Source: Sipunculus nudus
Lineage: Eukaryota > Annelida > Sipuncula > Golfingiida > Sipunculidae
Length of the DNA stretch: 64,000 bases
Direction: 5' to 3'
NCBI GenBank assembly: GCA_026874595.1
Contig: CM049307.1
Location: 5,667,579 to 5,731,578 of the forward strand
The notes below the pieces were generated by a model that did not search any database, was not told the DNA's origin, and was given only the letters and a program-made list of their open reading frames with translations. The translations under genes were made by a program, and so were the position numbers. Of the stretch, positions 10,761-21,715 are shown piece after piece; position 1 is the stretch's first letter; every line of letters begins with the position of its first letter.

Positions 10761-11035
10761 GGTATCCTGGCTTTAGATGACTCAATCCTTGATGGTCTTG
10801 GTGTCCTGGCTTTAGATGTCTCAATCCTTGATGGTCTTGGTATCCTGGCTTTAGATGACTCAATCCTTGATGGTCTTGGTATCCTGGCTTTAGATGATTC
10901 AATCCTTGATGGTCTTGGTGTCCTGGCTTTAGGTGATGCAATCCTTCATAGTTCTTGTGTCATTGCTTTAGATGATTCAATCCTTGATGGTTTCCCTCTT
11001 GGTGTTTTTTGGTGACTCAATCCTCTATGGTTCTT

Positions 11036-11185
11036 ACTGAAACTGAATTTACTTCTTCTATGGTCTTTGTGTAAAGGTTTTACCTCCATTTGATTCCTGA
11101 TGGTCTTTGTGTCGTAGATTTTACTTAACTTATCCTTGATGATCTTTGTTTCCTATATTTCATAGAACTTAATCCTTGTTGCTTT
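11036..11185. repeat. Decayed right edge of the 39-bp minisatellite
   Basis: Degenerate copies such as gattcctgatggtctttgtg and ttatccttgatgatctttg continue at unit spacing until the family-3 element begins at ~11186. Confidence 0.7.
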
Positions 11186-12325
11186 TTAGCTCTCAGCACT
11201 TAGGCTGATAGGCTATTGTCGTCACCCATGTTGTCCATCCGTCAGTCCGTCTGTCCGTCAGGCATCTGTTAACTTTGACCTTGTGGGCGGGATATCTCTA
11301 AAAAGACTCACTGTAGGAATTTTATTTCTTCAGGGAAGATGTATATAGACAAAATCTTGGTAAAGTTTGAAGGTGGGTGACCTTGACCTATTTTTCTACG
11401 TTTTAAGAGCTGATTATAGATAAACACTAAGAAGCTTATTTCTCAGGAACCATTGGGTGGATTTTCACAAAACTTACTATGAATATTGGGACTGATGATC
11501 TGTACCTGATGAACAAGTTTGGTTGGCCACCTACAATTCTGATTTTTAGCACAGCTGACTGTAAGTCAACTGAGGTATAGGTATGGCACTTTGTCCGTCT
11601 GGCCGTCCATTAGCAGGGCACAAATCGTAACTGCAGGTCCTTGAAACTTCTAAGTGAACATCCAAGGAGGTCAATAAAAAATCTCCTTGGAAACCTGAAA
11701 TAAGGTCACTGTGACCTATATCCTACGAGCTATGGGGCTTGAAAGTACCCCCCAGAATAATCAAAAATATAATACACAACCTCCAATATCTTTATAATTA
11801 ATGCATGGATTGTCATGAATCTTGCCTTAAATGGTGATCATGCCTAGTTTTGTCAGTTCCTGAAAAGGAAGTGGTGGCGCCACCTGTATTTTTTGTTATT
11901 TTAACGAATATTTTTCTATTTTTTTTTTACTATTAAATGACAACAATCATGTCAGTTTCTTAGCTGTATTTACATCTAGTGTCCCAAAACCTGGTGTGTG
12001 AATTGATCACCAGTGGATGCTATATAGTATTCACCCTGTCTGTCTGTCTGATTGTCTATTACTCCAGGTTGTATTGAAACGTGGATTTTAAACTTGACTT
12101 ATGCATGTCCCACCACTAAAGCAAGAACCTATATGCTTATTTAAAAAGATTATGGCTGCATTTTAAGCCAAGCTTTTCATCCCAAACTTTCCAGGTCACA
12201 GGGGCCATCTGTTCACAAATTAGTTTCCAGATGATAACTCCAGTTTAGTTTGACATATTAGTTTCAAACTTAACTTATGTATGACTCACCAATAAAGTAA
12301 GAACCGTGTTGATTTTGGGGTCAAT

Positions 12326-13260
12326 CGGTCAAAGGTCAAGGTCACTGGACTCATTTCTTTAAAAAGAATGCATATGCATTTGAAGCCAAACTTTTCATGG
12401 CAAATCTTCCACCTTCAAGATATTGCTAACCTGCCGATTGGTGAAGATTCTGTTCAATTTTTGGGTCTGCTAACCTGCCGATTGGCAAAGATTCTGTTCA
12501 GTTTTGGGGTCATGAGGTCAATGGTCAAGGTCACAGGACCCACTTATTTAGAAAGATTGTGGATGCATTGTAAGCCATAATTTTCATCCCAAACCTTCCA
12601 TCTTGCACATATAGCTGAGCTGGCAATGGTGGAAGAACCTGATTGATTTGGGGGGGTCACAAGATCAAAGGTCATGGTCACAGGGGCCCATCTGTCCACA
12701 TATTTGTTTCTGGATGAAAACTCCGGTTTGGATGGACATTTTGGTTTCAATTTTGACTCTTATATGACCCACCAATAATGTAAGAACCCTTTTGATTTTC
12801 TGGTCATAAGGCCAAATGTCAAGGTCACAGGACCCACTTAATATTTAAAAAGATTGTTGATGTATTTTTAGCCAAACTTCTGTCCCGAACCTTTTATCTT
12901 CCAGGTGTTGCTCACCTGCCAATATTGGAAGTAACTTCTGGATTTTGGGGTCACAAGGTCAAAGGTCAAGGTCATGGGGGCCATCTGTCCACATTAGTTT
13001 CCAGATGAAAACACCAGTTTGGTGTGAAATATTGGTTTCAAACTTGACTTATATATGGCCCATCACTAAAGTGAGAACTGTTGATTCTGGAGTCATGAAA
13101 TCAAAGGTCAAGGTCACAGGGTTCACTACTTTAGAAAGATTGTGGATGCATTTTAAGCCAAATTTTTCATCTTAATCCTTCCATCACTGACATGTGGTGC
13201 ATCTGCTAATAGAGGAAACTTCTTTTTGATTATGGGGTCACTAGGTCAAAGGTAACTCCA
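12326..13260 (+). repeat. ~150-bp tandem core of family 2 copy A
   Basis: Blocks of AGGTCA-type half-sites recur near 12327, 12508, 12660, 12810, 12956, 13100 and 13246. Between them are shared phrases such as gatgcattttaagcca, catcccaaaccttcca and gatgataactccag. The units are well diverged from each other. Confidence 0.75.
12956..12974 (+). promoter_or_regulatory. Nuclear-receptor-type composite site (DR1 + extended half-site)
   Basis: AGGTCA-A-AGGTCA (12956-12968) is a perfect DR1. It overlaps TCAAGGTCA (12966-12974), the extended half-site recognised by ERR/NR5A-type receptors. This is a sequence match only; activity is unknown. Confidence 0.5.
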
Positions 13261-13735
13261 GATGATAACTCCAGTTTGGGTAGACAGGTTTGCTTCAAAG
13301 TGATCACAGGACAAATATTTTTGAAAACCTCATAAACATGTAATCTTATAGACAAATGCAGCTGAGCGTCAAGACCCATGGGTCCCTAGTTTATGAATTT
13401 TTATCGGATTTTTCATTTTTGGCCTTGTAAGCAGGATATTTCTAAAAGGATTCACTGTAGTAATTTTATTTCTTAAGTGAAGATGTATCTTGACAAAATC
13501 TCAGTCAAGTTCGAAGATGGGTGACCTTGACCAATTTTTTACGTTTTAGAGCTGATTATAGAAAAACACTTAGAAGCTAATTTCTCAGGAACCATTGGGT
13601 GGATTTTCCCAAAACTTTCTATGATCAATGGGATTGATGGTCTGTATCTGCTGCACAAATTTGGTGGCGCCACCTACAATTTCTGATTTTTTAGCTCAGC
13701 TGACTTTCAGTCATGCTGGGCTATAGCGATGGGTC

Positions 13736-13813
13736 TTTGTCCGTCGTCCTTCCGTCTGTCCGTCCGGCCGGCCGTCCGGCTGTCCGGCCGTCCGGCCGGC
13801 CGTCCGTCCGTTA
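13736..13813. repeat. CCGT/CCGG simple repeat
   Basis: A run of gtccgtc and ggccggccgtcc motifs sits just inside the 5' end of family-2 copy B. Shorter versions sit at the same place in copies A and C. It is the most CpG-dense stretch of the left half. Confidence 0.85.
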
Positions 13814-14048
13814 GCAGGGCACAAATCGTAACCGTAGGGGCTAGGGCCATGAACCCTATGCAGTCTTAGAGGTTATAAAAGATCTCCTTGCAAACCTGAA
13901 ATTAGGTCACTGCGACCATTATTCTCGAAGTTATGGGGTGTGTTTGCACCCCCCAGAAATAACTCTTTGAGACAAAATTTTCATCCCAAACCTTCCATCT
14001 TTCACATACAGCTCACCTACCAACAGGGGAAGAACCATAATTTTTTTT

Positions 14049-14074
14049 AGGTCAAAGGTCAAAGGTCAAGGTCA
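14049..14074 (+). promoter_or_regulatory. Four AGGTCA half-sites in tandem
   Basis: Three AGGTCA hexamers spaced by single A residues (14049-14054, 14056-14061, 14063-14068) are followed directly by a fourth (14069-14074). This forms overlapping DR1 sites and a TCAAGGTCA extended half-site. Further perfect DR1 sites lie at 14202-14214 and 14337-14349 in the same element. Confidence 0.55.
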
Positions 14075-14829
14075 CAGGAGCCTCTTCTTTGTAAAGCCTG
14101 TGGATGCATTTTAAGCCAACCCTTTCATCCCAGTTCTTTGATTTTTCACATATAGCTCACCTACTAAGTTGGAGAAGAATCCTATAGATTTTGAGGTCAC
14201 AAGGTCAAAGGTCAGGGTCACAGGATCCACTTCTTTGAAAAGGTTGTGGACACATTTCAAGCTAGACTTTTCATTCCAAACCTTCCAGCACTGATATCGC
14301 TTCTCTGCCAACAGGGGAAAAGACCTGTTGATTTTGAGGTCAAAGGTCAAGTTCACAGCACCCACTTCTTGCGTGGAGTCATTTTCAGGCAAACTTTTCA
14401 ATCTGTACCTTCCATCTGTCATATATGGCTTACCTACCAATAAGGGAAGAAGCCTATTGATGTTGAGGTCAAAAAGTCAAAGGTCAAGGTCACAATATTT
14501 AATTGTTCTAAATGCTTGTGAGCATATTTCAAGTGTAACTGTTCAACCCAAACCTTCAGTCTTTCACATATGCCACATCTATGCATCACTCAGTTTGACT
14601 CAAACTTCATATTTATGGGTCTTTTTGCTTGAATAAATAACTTATTGATTTTGGGGTCAGCTGGTCAGCAGGTTAAAGGTTGCAGGTCAAAGTTATTCAC
14701 CCATTGGTTGCCAAGTAATTACACCAGATTTAAGTGGTTAGTAGTTACCCATCATTTAGAAAGAATCCAGTTGATATATGGGCAAAAGGCCAAGGTCATA
14801 GGTCAGGGATGTTCACAATTACTTATTTT

Positions 14830-16100
14830 ATAGACCATCTCTATTTTTCTTGTATATATAACCATCCCACTCCAGCTGGTACATCTCCCTGTGTGGCTGT
14901 AATTGTGAGTGACACTGGTGACATATGACTCCCTTTTGTATCAGCCTATTAAGTGATAAGGCGCAGTGATAAGTACCTCGTTACTTCATAACAAAAACAC
15001 TGTTGTCAGAATGCTTCAGCCAGGCATTAAGACAATGAGAGTATAGTATTAAGGTTTAGCTACTGATTTATAAGATGATGGGAACATTTTGCAGTTTATT
15101 TTATGGAATCCTAGCAATAAACTTAGTTTCCTAGATATCTGAATATTTTAATATATATCACCACATATAAAAGCAAGTGTTTGTTCTCATAATATGTGGA
15201 TGTGTACCTTGATTTAGGATGGCTTTTTGTTTTATTTCAAGACTCTTAGTCATGCTTTCTGCATTTCTTTTCTTTCAGGTTTGGCAGTTTACCTACCCTG
15301 CTGACCCCATTGAAAAGCAGAGTGATAATAAAAAATATTGGACTTACACTTTTTACAATTGCATATCTATAAATCTGATATGAGGGCCTGGACATGCCTT
15401 TTGAATTATTTTGGGCATTCATTACTGGATAATTTGCAAGTTTGGTCTCTTATTGGAGAATGTGGGATATCAAATGTCATACTTGTCAGAAATCCATAAT
15501 GTCTGCCAGTTAGCCACCTTAGAAATTCTTTCTTCAGTGCAGTTTCAGTAATTTTTCTTTGATGTTTGATCCGATTTAGAGAATGTTTGTTGTCTGATTT
15601 CAGACTTGTCAGAAGTCCAATATGGCCACCAGGCAACCATCTTTTAATTCCTTTTGATCATATTATCTCAAGAACAGTTAAAGTGAATGCAGTTGGATGT
15701 ATATTTATGTAATCTTGTAAAGGATTGGGTCAAATATTTCTGAATAAATATTACCATCATTTATAAAAGTGCAGTACAGTTGGCTTGTATTGAATAAAAA
15801 TTCATACAGAAGCACCTGTTTCTCAATAATTCTTGCATGTATTTCCTTGATTTTTGCTATATATTTTGATCTTATATTTTCCCTCTGTGGTGTTCCTTTG
15901 AGACTGACAGGTTTCAAGCAAGCTGTTGGAATAGTTCCTGATAGCTTAACAATCATGCATTTTCCTCAGACCATCAATTCACTGTGTTTTAACCAGACAT
16001 AGGTGATATATATTTCTGTTGTCAAAGAAAATTTTCAACAAATTGGCAAATTGGTTCTTCAAAATTTGACTGGAAGTTGTGAATCTCAGTCCATGATGTC
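14830..16100. other. Non-core interior of family-2 copy B
   Basis: This stretch includes a degenerate ~140-bp duplication (15420-15650; shared 'cttgtcagaa-tcca-atg' phrases). It also has a splice-acceptor-like tract ending at 15278, followed by a 34-codon open frame (15279-15383). No domain is recognised, and it could be original element sequence or captured host DNA. Confidence 0.35.
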
Positions 16101-16296
16101 ACAGGTCATGCTTGGCAGCTGAGCGTCATGACCCATGGGTCACTTGTTTATGAATTTTGATAGGATTTTTCAACTTTGGCCTTGTGAGTGGGATATCTCC
16201 AAAAATATTCAACACAGGAACTTCATTTCTTCAGTCCTGATGCATATTAACAAAAATCTCGGTCAAATTAGAAAATGGGTGACCTTGACCTATTTT

Positions 16297-18571
16297 TTAG
16301 CTCAGCTGACTATAAGTCATCTGAGCTATAGTCATGGTCCATTGTCCGTCGTCTGTCCGTCTGTAAGACTGGCACGTTTCGACACCATTGGACCTACGAA
16401 TCTGAAATTTGCCAAACAGTTAGATGTCCCAAAAATCTCCTTCCATGCCGAAAATTGGGTCAATAGGACTTTGTTCCTTCGAGATATTAAGGAAAAACCT
16501 CAATTTTTTATTAGAAATCTATTTTCACACTTCAGGACTGCCTAATATCAAAACCACTCATCTGGTTTTCTTCATATTTACCATAAATATTCCTCCATAT
16601 AGTTCCTATGTACATGTCAGAAATTAAGTCAGTATTATTTAATTTAAAAAAGTTATGGGCCCAAACATAATGGACTTTGTAAAAAAATCAGGAAAGATAT
16701 TTGGTCACTTAAGACCAAAAGTGTTAAAGGTAGGGACTTTTTTTCAGTAATACAACTTTAATTGATCAAAATTTAATTGTATACGAAAAATTAGATCAAA
16801 ATCTTTTAAATTTTTTTAAATATTGGCAAAAATATATAAAATTGGTACCTTAAATTTTGCCCAAGTTTGACCATGGCACGTTTTTTTTCCTGTAAGTACT
16901 GTGGATTTAATTTTCACAGCATGTTTTTGTTAGCATTTTGTCTGTTAACACAAAAAATTTGAAACAAGTTGATCAAAAACTGTAGAAGTTTTCAAGCACC
17001 ATGTCACATCAAGTTTACATCAAGCTAGTGTTATGCAGTTTGCTAGAGCTCAGCTCCCCAGCTTCAGCTCTAAGTTCCTTAAATTTAGCATACAGTTAGA
17101 TGTCTCCAAAATCCCCTACCATGCCAAGAATTTTATCACTAGGACTTATTTCGAAATATTAATGAAAAACTTCATTTTTCCATTAAAAACCCATTGTTGC
17201 ACTGTAAGACTGCCTAATATCAAAACCACTGATCTGACTTTGATCATATACAATATACATATTTTTCTATACACTGCTATGCACATGCCAGAAATGATGT
17301 CAGTATTGCGTAATTGTTTTAAGTTATGGGCCCAAACAAAATGCACTTTTTAAAAAATCAAGAAATATATTTACTCCCTTAACAAGAGGATTGCTGAAGC
17401 TAGAGATTTTTTGGGATGTAACATTATTTAATCAAGATTCAATTGAATACCCAAAATTAGTTCTGAATTTTTCAAATTTTATAAGTTATTAGTATAAATA
17501 TAAAATTAGTACCTTAAATTTTGCCCAACTTTGACCATGGCACGTTTCTTTCCTGAGAGCACTGTTGATATAATTTTCATATCATGCACACATAAGGATT
17601 TCATCTTTGTAGTTTAAAAAGCTGAAAGAAATTGGCCAAATATTGTAGCTTTTATTAATGTTTATATGAGACCATGTCAGACCCAGGCTAAATCCAGCCC
17701 CTCTTCAGTCACCTGTATGTTGACCTTGTTGACCTTTCATCAGATTATGCATGCTTGAGCAAAGCATACACTGGGGCAGCCAGGCAGCTAATGCCCAGCC
17801 ACAGTTGATCCAGGTGTCAAACCCAACTCATCTAGTAGTTGTTTTGAAAAACAACATAACAATAAACAATAAAGTAATAATTTTGTATTGTTTTTTTTAT
17901 CATAAATTAAAGAAAAATTAATAGAAAAGGAATTTGTTAGTTGATGAGTAACAGAAAATTAACTTGCAGTTACTGATGATGTAAGAATCTTGTATGGATG
18001 GATAGAATGTCAATGTCAATCTTATTCCAAATAACACCATGCAGTCACCTATGGTATTTTTCAGTGAAATTTTAATGATAAAAAAATAAATCATATTATT
18101 CATTACTAATCATTAGGGATCATATGAAGGAAATTAATGATAGACAAAGATGCAGTTGATAATATTAATCTAGATTCCTACTGTGTCTAGTGTGTAGATT
18201 GATGTGAAAGTAGTCCAAAGTGAATATATTACATTTATTTTTTTTTAATATAAATAAAAGCCATAAAACCAGGTACTTATGATTATTATTTAAATTTGTG
18301 AATTTTGTATATTCTGGATTCTCAACATCTTTGTTTGGCTAAAACTGAATAAATACTAGACATGGTGCAAATGCTTTGCAAATGTATTTGAATACCAATA
18401 TGAATATGTACTGCATTAAAAAATTTTATTGCATAAGAATGGGAATTCAGGTAAAAATGAAAGTATACCAGTGCAGATACTTTCAAAATGTATTCATGAA
18501 TGCATTCATGAATATATTCTATAATATTATTTCAATATAACAGCTGAGTGCCGTGACCCATGGGTCCCTTG
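16297..18571 (+). mobile_element. Helentron/HINE-like element, family 2, copy C (nested)
   Basis: The 5' end is agctcagctgactataag then gtccgtc repeats. The 3' end is cagctgagtg, palindrome GACCCATGGGTC (18555-18566), then ccTTG and TT. Removing it rejoins 'gaccttgacctatttttt' to 'tttacgttttagagct', the continuous family-3 sequence seen at 13527-13555. Its interior differs from A and B: a ~650-bp unit occurs twice (16398 and 17085 onward; shared phrase 'gcctaatatcaaaaccact'). Confidence 0.8.
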
Positions 18572-18871
18572 TTTACGTTTTAGAGCTTATTATAGAAAAA
18601 TACTTAGGAGCTTATTTCTCAGGGACCACTGGGTGGATTGTTATGAAACATGGTATAATGATATGCCTTGATGATCTCTAAGTCCTGCATGAGATAGGCC
18701 TTACCATACTTGCAAAGGTACTACATACCTCTCCAGTATAAATTTATAACTGAGACATGTACAGATATACATCCGTGTGAGAACAAATATTTCATACTTG
18801 TTACTGTTACCACCTATAAATACTGTTCTTTTGGCTGAGGGCTTTTGTCAGCTTCTGCTGATATTCTAGTT

Positions 18872-20260
18872 GATTCAAGGCTTGATTTAATTACTTTAAT
18901 CAATGATTGTCTTCGTTTTCTTAAATCACCTTTTTTCACCATGATTGTATCCACAGACAAAGTTGATATACTATGATTTAAGCATGGTCGGGCCTACGCC
19001 ATGGCAGAGATTTTTTTGGACATGATAACTCAAAATATATTTTACGCATATTTACCAAACGTGACATGTGCATAGATATGGGATAGAGAACAAAGCTTAT
19101 TAAAACGGGGTCATGATCTCTATTAGGAGAGTGACCTTGACCTTGAATACGTCCAATTTGGGGGAAAATCACATAAATTCAAACTATAGGAATAAATTAT
19201 TAAAAAAGTATGTAAGTAATCACCTTCATGTGGTCCATGACAAGAAACAACATGGGATAAAAAAAACAAGATTGTATCCTGACTGGGTCAGCCATTGTAA
19301 CTGTCATACCAGGAATAGTAAAAGGTAATCCACTTCCACTGAATAAATTATTGTCAACTGACATGAAGTATAAATATTTAAAAATATAGGTACCTGCAGA
19401 TAAGGTGTCAAAGGAACAAGTGGAAAGAGTCAACCAAGTCTTCTTGACCCTGGGAGGCAATTTACCCAAATAAAAGAGGAGTAGCTTTTAAGTGGCTCAT
19501 GGTCCTTCAAGCACAATAGAATATCATGTTTAAGTCAAACCAGTTCCTTAGCATGCAAACATAGTGTTTGTACCAGATTCAAGTAGCATGTAGACACCGC
19601 TACGGAGGTATCTGTCACATATAAAGGATGGTATATATACTTGGAGGTTAAACATGCAAGAACAGGTCTTTGTTTACCATGTGTAAACTATTTGTACATG
19701 AATCCTGGGTATGCTTCTGATTGTCCAGGTACAAAAGAGGTATGTTCGTATGTAATAAAATGCTTTATGTCAAGGATCTGTTAAACATGTTGTATGTGAA
19801 CACAATTGTTATGGAGATGTGGAACTTATACCTAACATCTCCGTTAAGAATAATTGATGTAATTCTAAATCATTTGTACAAAACAGAGTAGACAGGATGT
19901 GTGTTGGGACACGCAAGTCATTTTGTTTTAGGACATCTATACACTATGAACGTGATTTCCAGCAAAAGTAAATCATTGACTAGTTAATTAATAAGGATAT
20001 TTAATTAATGTTTCTGTTGTGATATGAAGATTTGCCTGTGTTCAGTGAAATAAAGCAAATCTTATTAAATAAAATATGATATTTATAATACATTATTCTT
20101 GTCCATACTGTTAATATCTTCAGTTTTATCTAAAGGAAAATAAAATATTCTCTCAGTAAATTAAAGGAGAGGAAATTGAAAAATACAGCTTGTTTAGCTT
20201 TATTTTTGCATTAAGTAGAACTTCTGTGTTATGGTCATCTTTATTACTACATGTGTAGTC
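18872..20260. other. Intron-like unique DNA
   Basis: AT-rich with no supported gene. 18975-19165 looks like a decayed repeat module: it has a 'gtgaccttgaccttgaa' phrase, the same half-site theme as the neighbouring elements. Confidence 0.5.
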
Positions 20261-20740
20261 CCAACATATGAGTCCGAGTGCAAGTCCGATACCAGGCCTC
20301 TCGAATATGAGTCCGAAGTTGGAGTTGAAGTCCACCTTCTATGAGTCGAGTCATTTTGAACCTGGGTTCAAGTCCGAGTCCAATACAAATGTTCTTATTC
20401 AGAGACATTTAAAAAGGATAAATAATATTTGAGATAATCATGCATATTTTATCTGAGTTTACACATACCTTTACTTAAATATTAAATTGAGTCTAGTCTG
20501 TTATGCATAGCTAAAAATTGGTATGTATAGTGTTATTTATTGTAATATTCTGTTAGTAGATCACTCAAGTGTACTTTTGTTATACAGCATGTATAGAGCT
20601 TTTTTTCTCATGGACTTGAGATGGACGTGGCCTGATTTCTCCAGACCTTACCTCTGAGTCCAAGTCCAAGACTCTTGAGTTCGAGTCTGAGTCTGTAAAA
20701 AGTGGAATCAAGTCTGGACCGGAATCCTACATCACTAGAA
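20260..20740. repeat. Degenerate 'gagtccgagtcc' repeat element
   Basis: Two blocks (20265-20395 and 20620-20735) are rich in agtccgagt, caagtccgag and gagttcgagtctg phrases and are separated by ~220 bp of AT-rich DNA. The right end reads ggaatcctacatcacta, reminiscent of a transposon terminus, but no matching left end is visible. Confidence 0.4.
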
Positions 20741-20960
20741 GGAGTTGGTAATTAGGGAAGGGAATTGAAGGGGGTCAGGGCGTATTATCTTGATAAAGGG
20801 TCTGGTAATATATGATGAATGTAAGCGTGATTTCTACTGTATATTAAAGCTTAAGAAAACTTACAGAAAAACATCTGAGCCATCCCAGTTGGTCTTTGTC
20901 TGGGCATATTAATCATCTGGATATTGTATTGATTCCATAACACAACAGCAGCTTCTCATA

Positions 20961-21715
20961 TTTTCTCACATGCTTACAGTGACAGACATGTGATGGTGCT
21001 GTGAAGACAGAGAGATTGGTCTTAGAGCAGAATTCTCACATGTTTACAATGACAGACCTTTGATGGTGCTGTGAAGACAGTGAGATCTTTCTAAGAGCAG
21101 ATTTCTCACATGTTTACAGTGATAGACATGTGATGGTGCTGTGAAGACAGAGAGATTGGTCTGAGAGCAGATTTTTCACATGCCTACAGTGACATACATG
21201 AGATGGTGCTGTGAAGACAGTAAGATAGGCCTGAGAGCAGATTTCTCACATGCCTACAGTGACAGACATGTGATGGTGCTGTAAAGACAGTGAGATCTGT
21301 CTAAGAGCAGATTTCTCCAATGTTTACAGTGATAGACATGTGATGGTGGTGTGAATACAGTGAGATTGATCTGAGAGCAGATTTCTCTCATGCTTACAGT
21401 GACAGACATGTGATGGTGCTGTGAAGACCGTGAGATCTGCCTAAGAGCAAATTTATCACATGTTTACAGTGATAGACATGTGATGGTGGTGTGAAGACAG
21501 TGAGATTGGTCTGAGAGCAGATTTCTCACATGTTTACAGTGACAGACATGTGATGGTGCTGTGAAGACAGTAAGATCTTTCTAAGAGCAGATTTCTCACA
21601 TGTTTACAGTGTCAGACATGAGATGGTGCTGTGAAGACGGGGAGATAAGTCTGAAATCTGCCAGTGAGATACATCTGAGAGCAGATTTCTCACATGCTTA
21701 CAGTGACCAGAGCAG
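20961..21715. repeat. 70-bp minisatellite, ~10.5 units
   Basis: The unit begins ctcacatgtttacagtgaca and continues gacatgtgatggtgctgtga...gagagcagattt. Starts fall at 20965, 21035, 21105 and 21175. Units alternate between two variants (agatcttt-ctaagagc and agattggt-ctgagagc). The 121-residue frame from 21600 begins in the last units and has no recognisable domain. Confidence 0.9.

Larger units (their letters stand above)
4041..11035. repeat. Very large 39-bp minisatellite (~165-170 units)
   Basis: The unit starts atccttgatggtcttggtat and ends cctggctttagatgactca. It varies at gtatcc/gtgtcc, gactca/gtctca/gattca, and in a 'ttcatagttcttgtgtcattg' form and a 40-bp 'tttcactcttggtgttttttgg' form. 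Because 39 = 3 x 13, the + strand reads an L-D-D-S-I-L-D-G-L-G-I-L-A repeat and the minus strand an H-L-K-P-G-Y-Q-D-H-Q-G-L-S repeat. Frames up to 352 residues (5765-6823 and 7799-8779, both +) are artefacts of this. Frames close where 40-bp units shift the phase. The LTR element at 4181-4612 interrupts the array. Confidence 0.95.
11546..13389 (+). mobile_element. Helentron/HINE-like element, family 2, copy A (nested)
   Basis: The 5' end is ttttt then agcacagctgactgtaag. The 3' end is cagctgagcg, the 12-bp palindrome GACCCATGGGTC (13373-13384), then CTAG and TT. Its start and end motifs are inverse (agcacagctg / cagctgagcg). The interior is a ~150-bp tandem core, each unit carrying a ggtcaaaggtcaaggtcac-type block. 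Confidence 0.75.
13691..16146 (+). mobile_element. Helentron/HINE-like element, family 2, copy B (nested)
   Basis: The 5' end is tttttt then agctcagctgactttcag. The 3' end is cagctgagcg, palindrome GACCCATGGGTC (16130-16141), then acTTG and TT. It has the AGGTCA-rich tandem core in its left part (14000-14820) and about 1.2 kb of other sequence in its right part. The terminal CTTG instead of CTAG is a one-base change. Confidence 0.7.
11186..18869 (+). mobile_element. Helentron/HINE-like element, family 3, with nested inserts
   Basis: The 5' end follows a T run: agctctcagcacttaggctga, containing a TCAGC/GCTGA hairpin, then gtccgtc repeats. The 3' end reads ggctgagggctttt, then hairpin TCAGC-ttct-GCTGA, then tattCTAG (18866-18869) followed by TT. 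The subterminal 5' and 3' motifs are inverse (agctctcagc / gctgagggct). The core is a ~300-bp unit seen three times, 11270-11545, 13390-13690 and 16147-16296 plus 18572 onward, separated by family-2 elements A, B and C. No coding capacity is seen. Confidence 0.7.

Noticed and set aside
2629-11035. CRISPR-like arrays
   Set aside because: Units are head-to-tail with no unique spacers of constant length, and the window is eukaryotic in style.
20260-20740. Complete hAT transposon
   Set aside because: The right end looks hAT-like (cctacatcacta on +), but no inverted left end or 8-bp duplication could be found.
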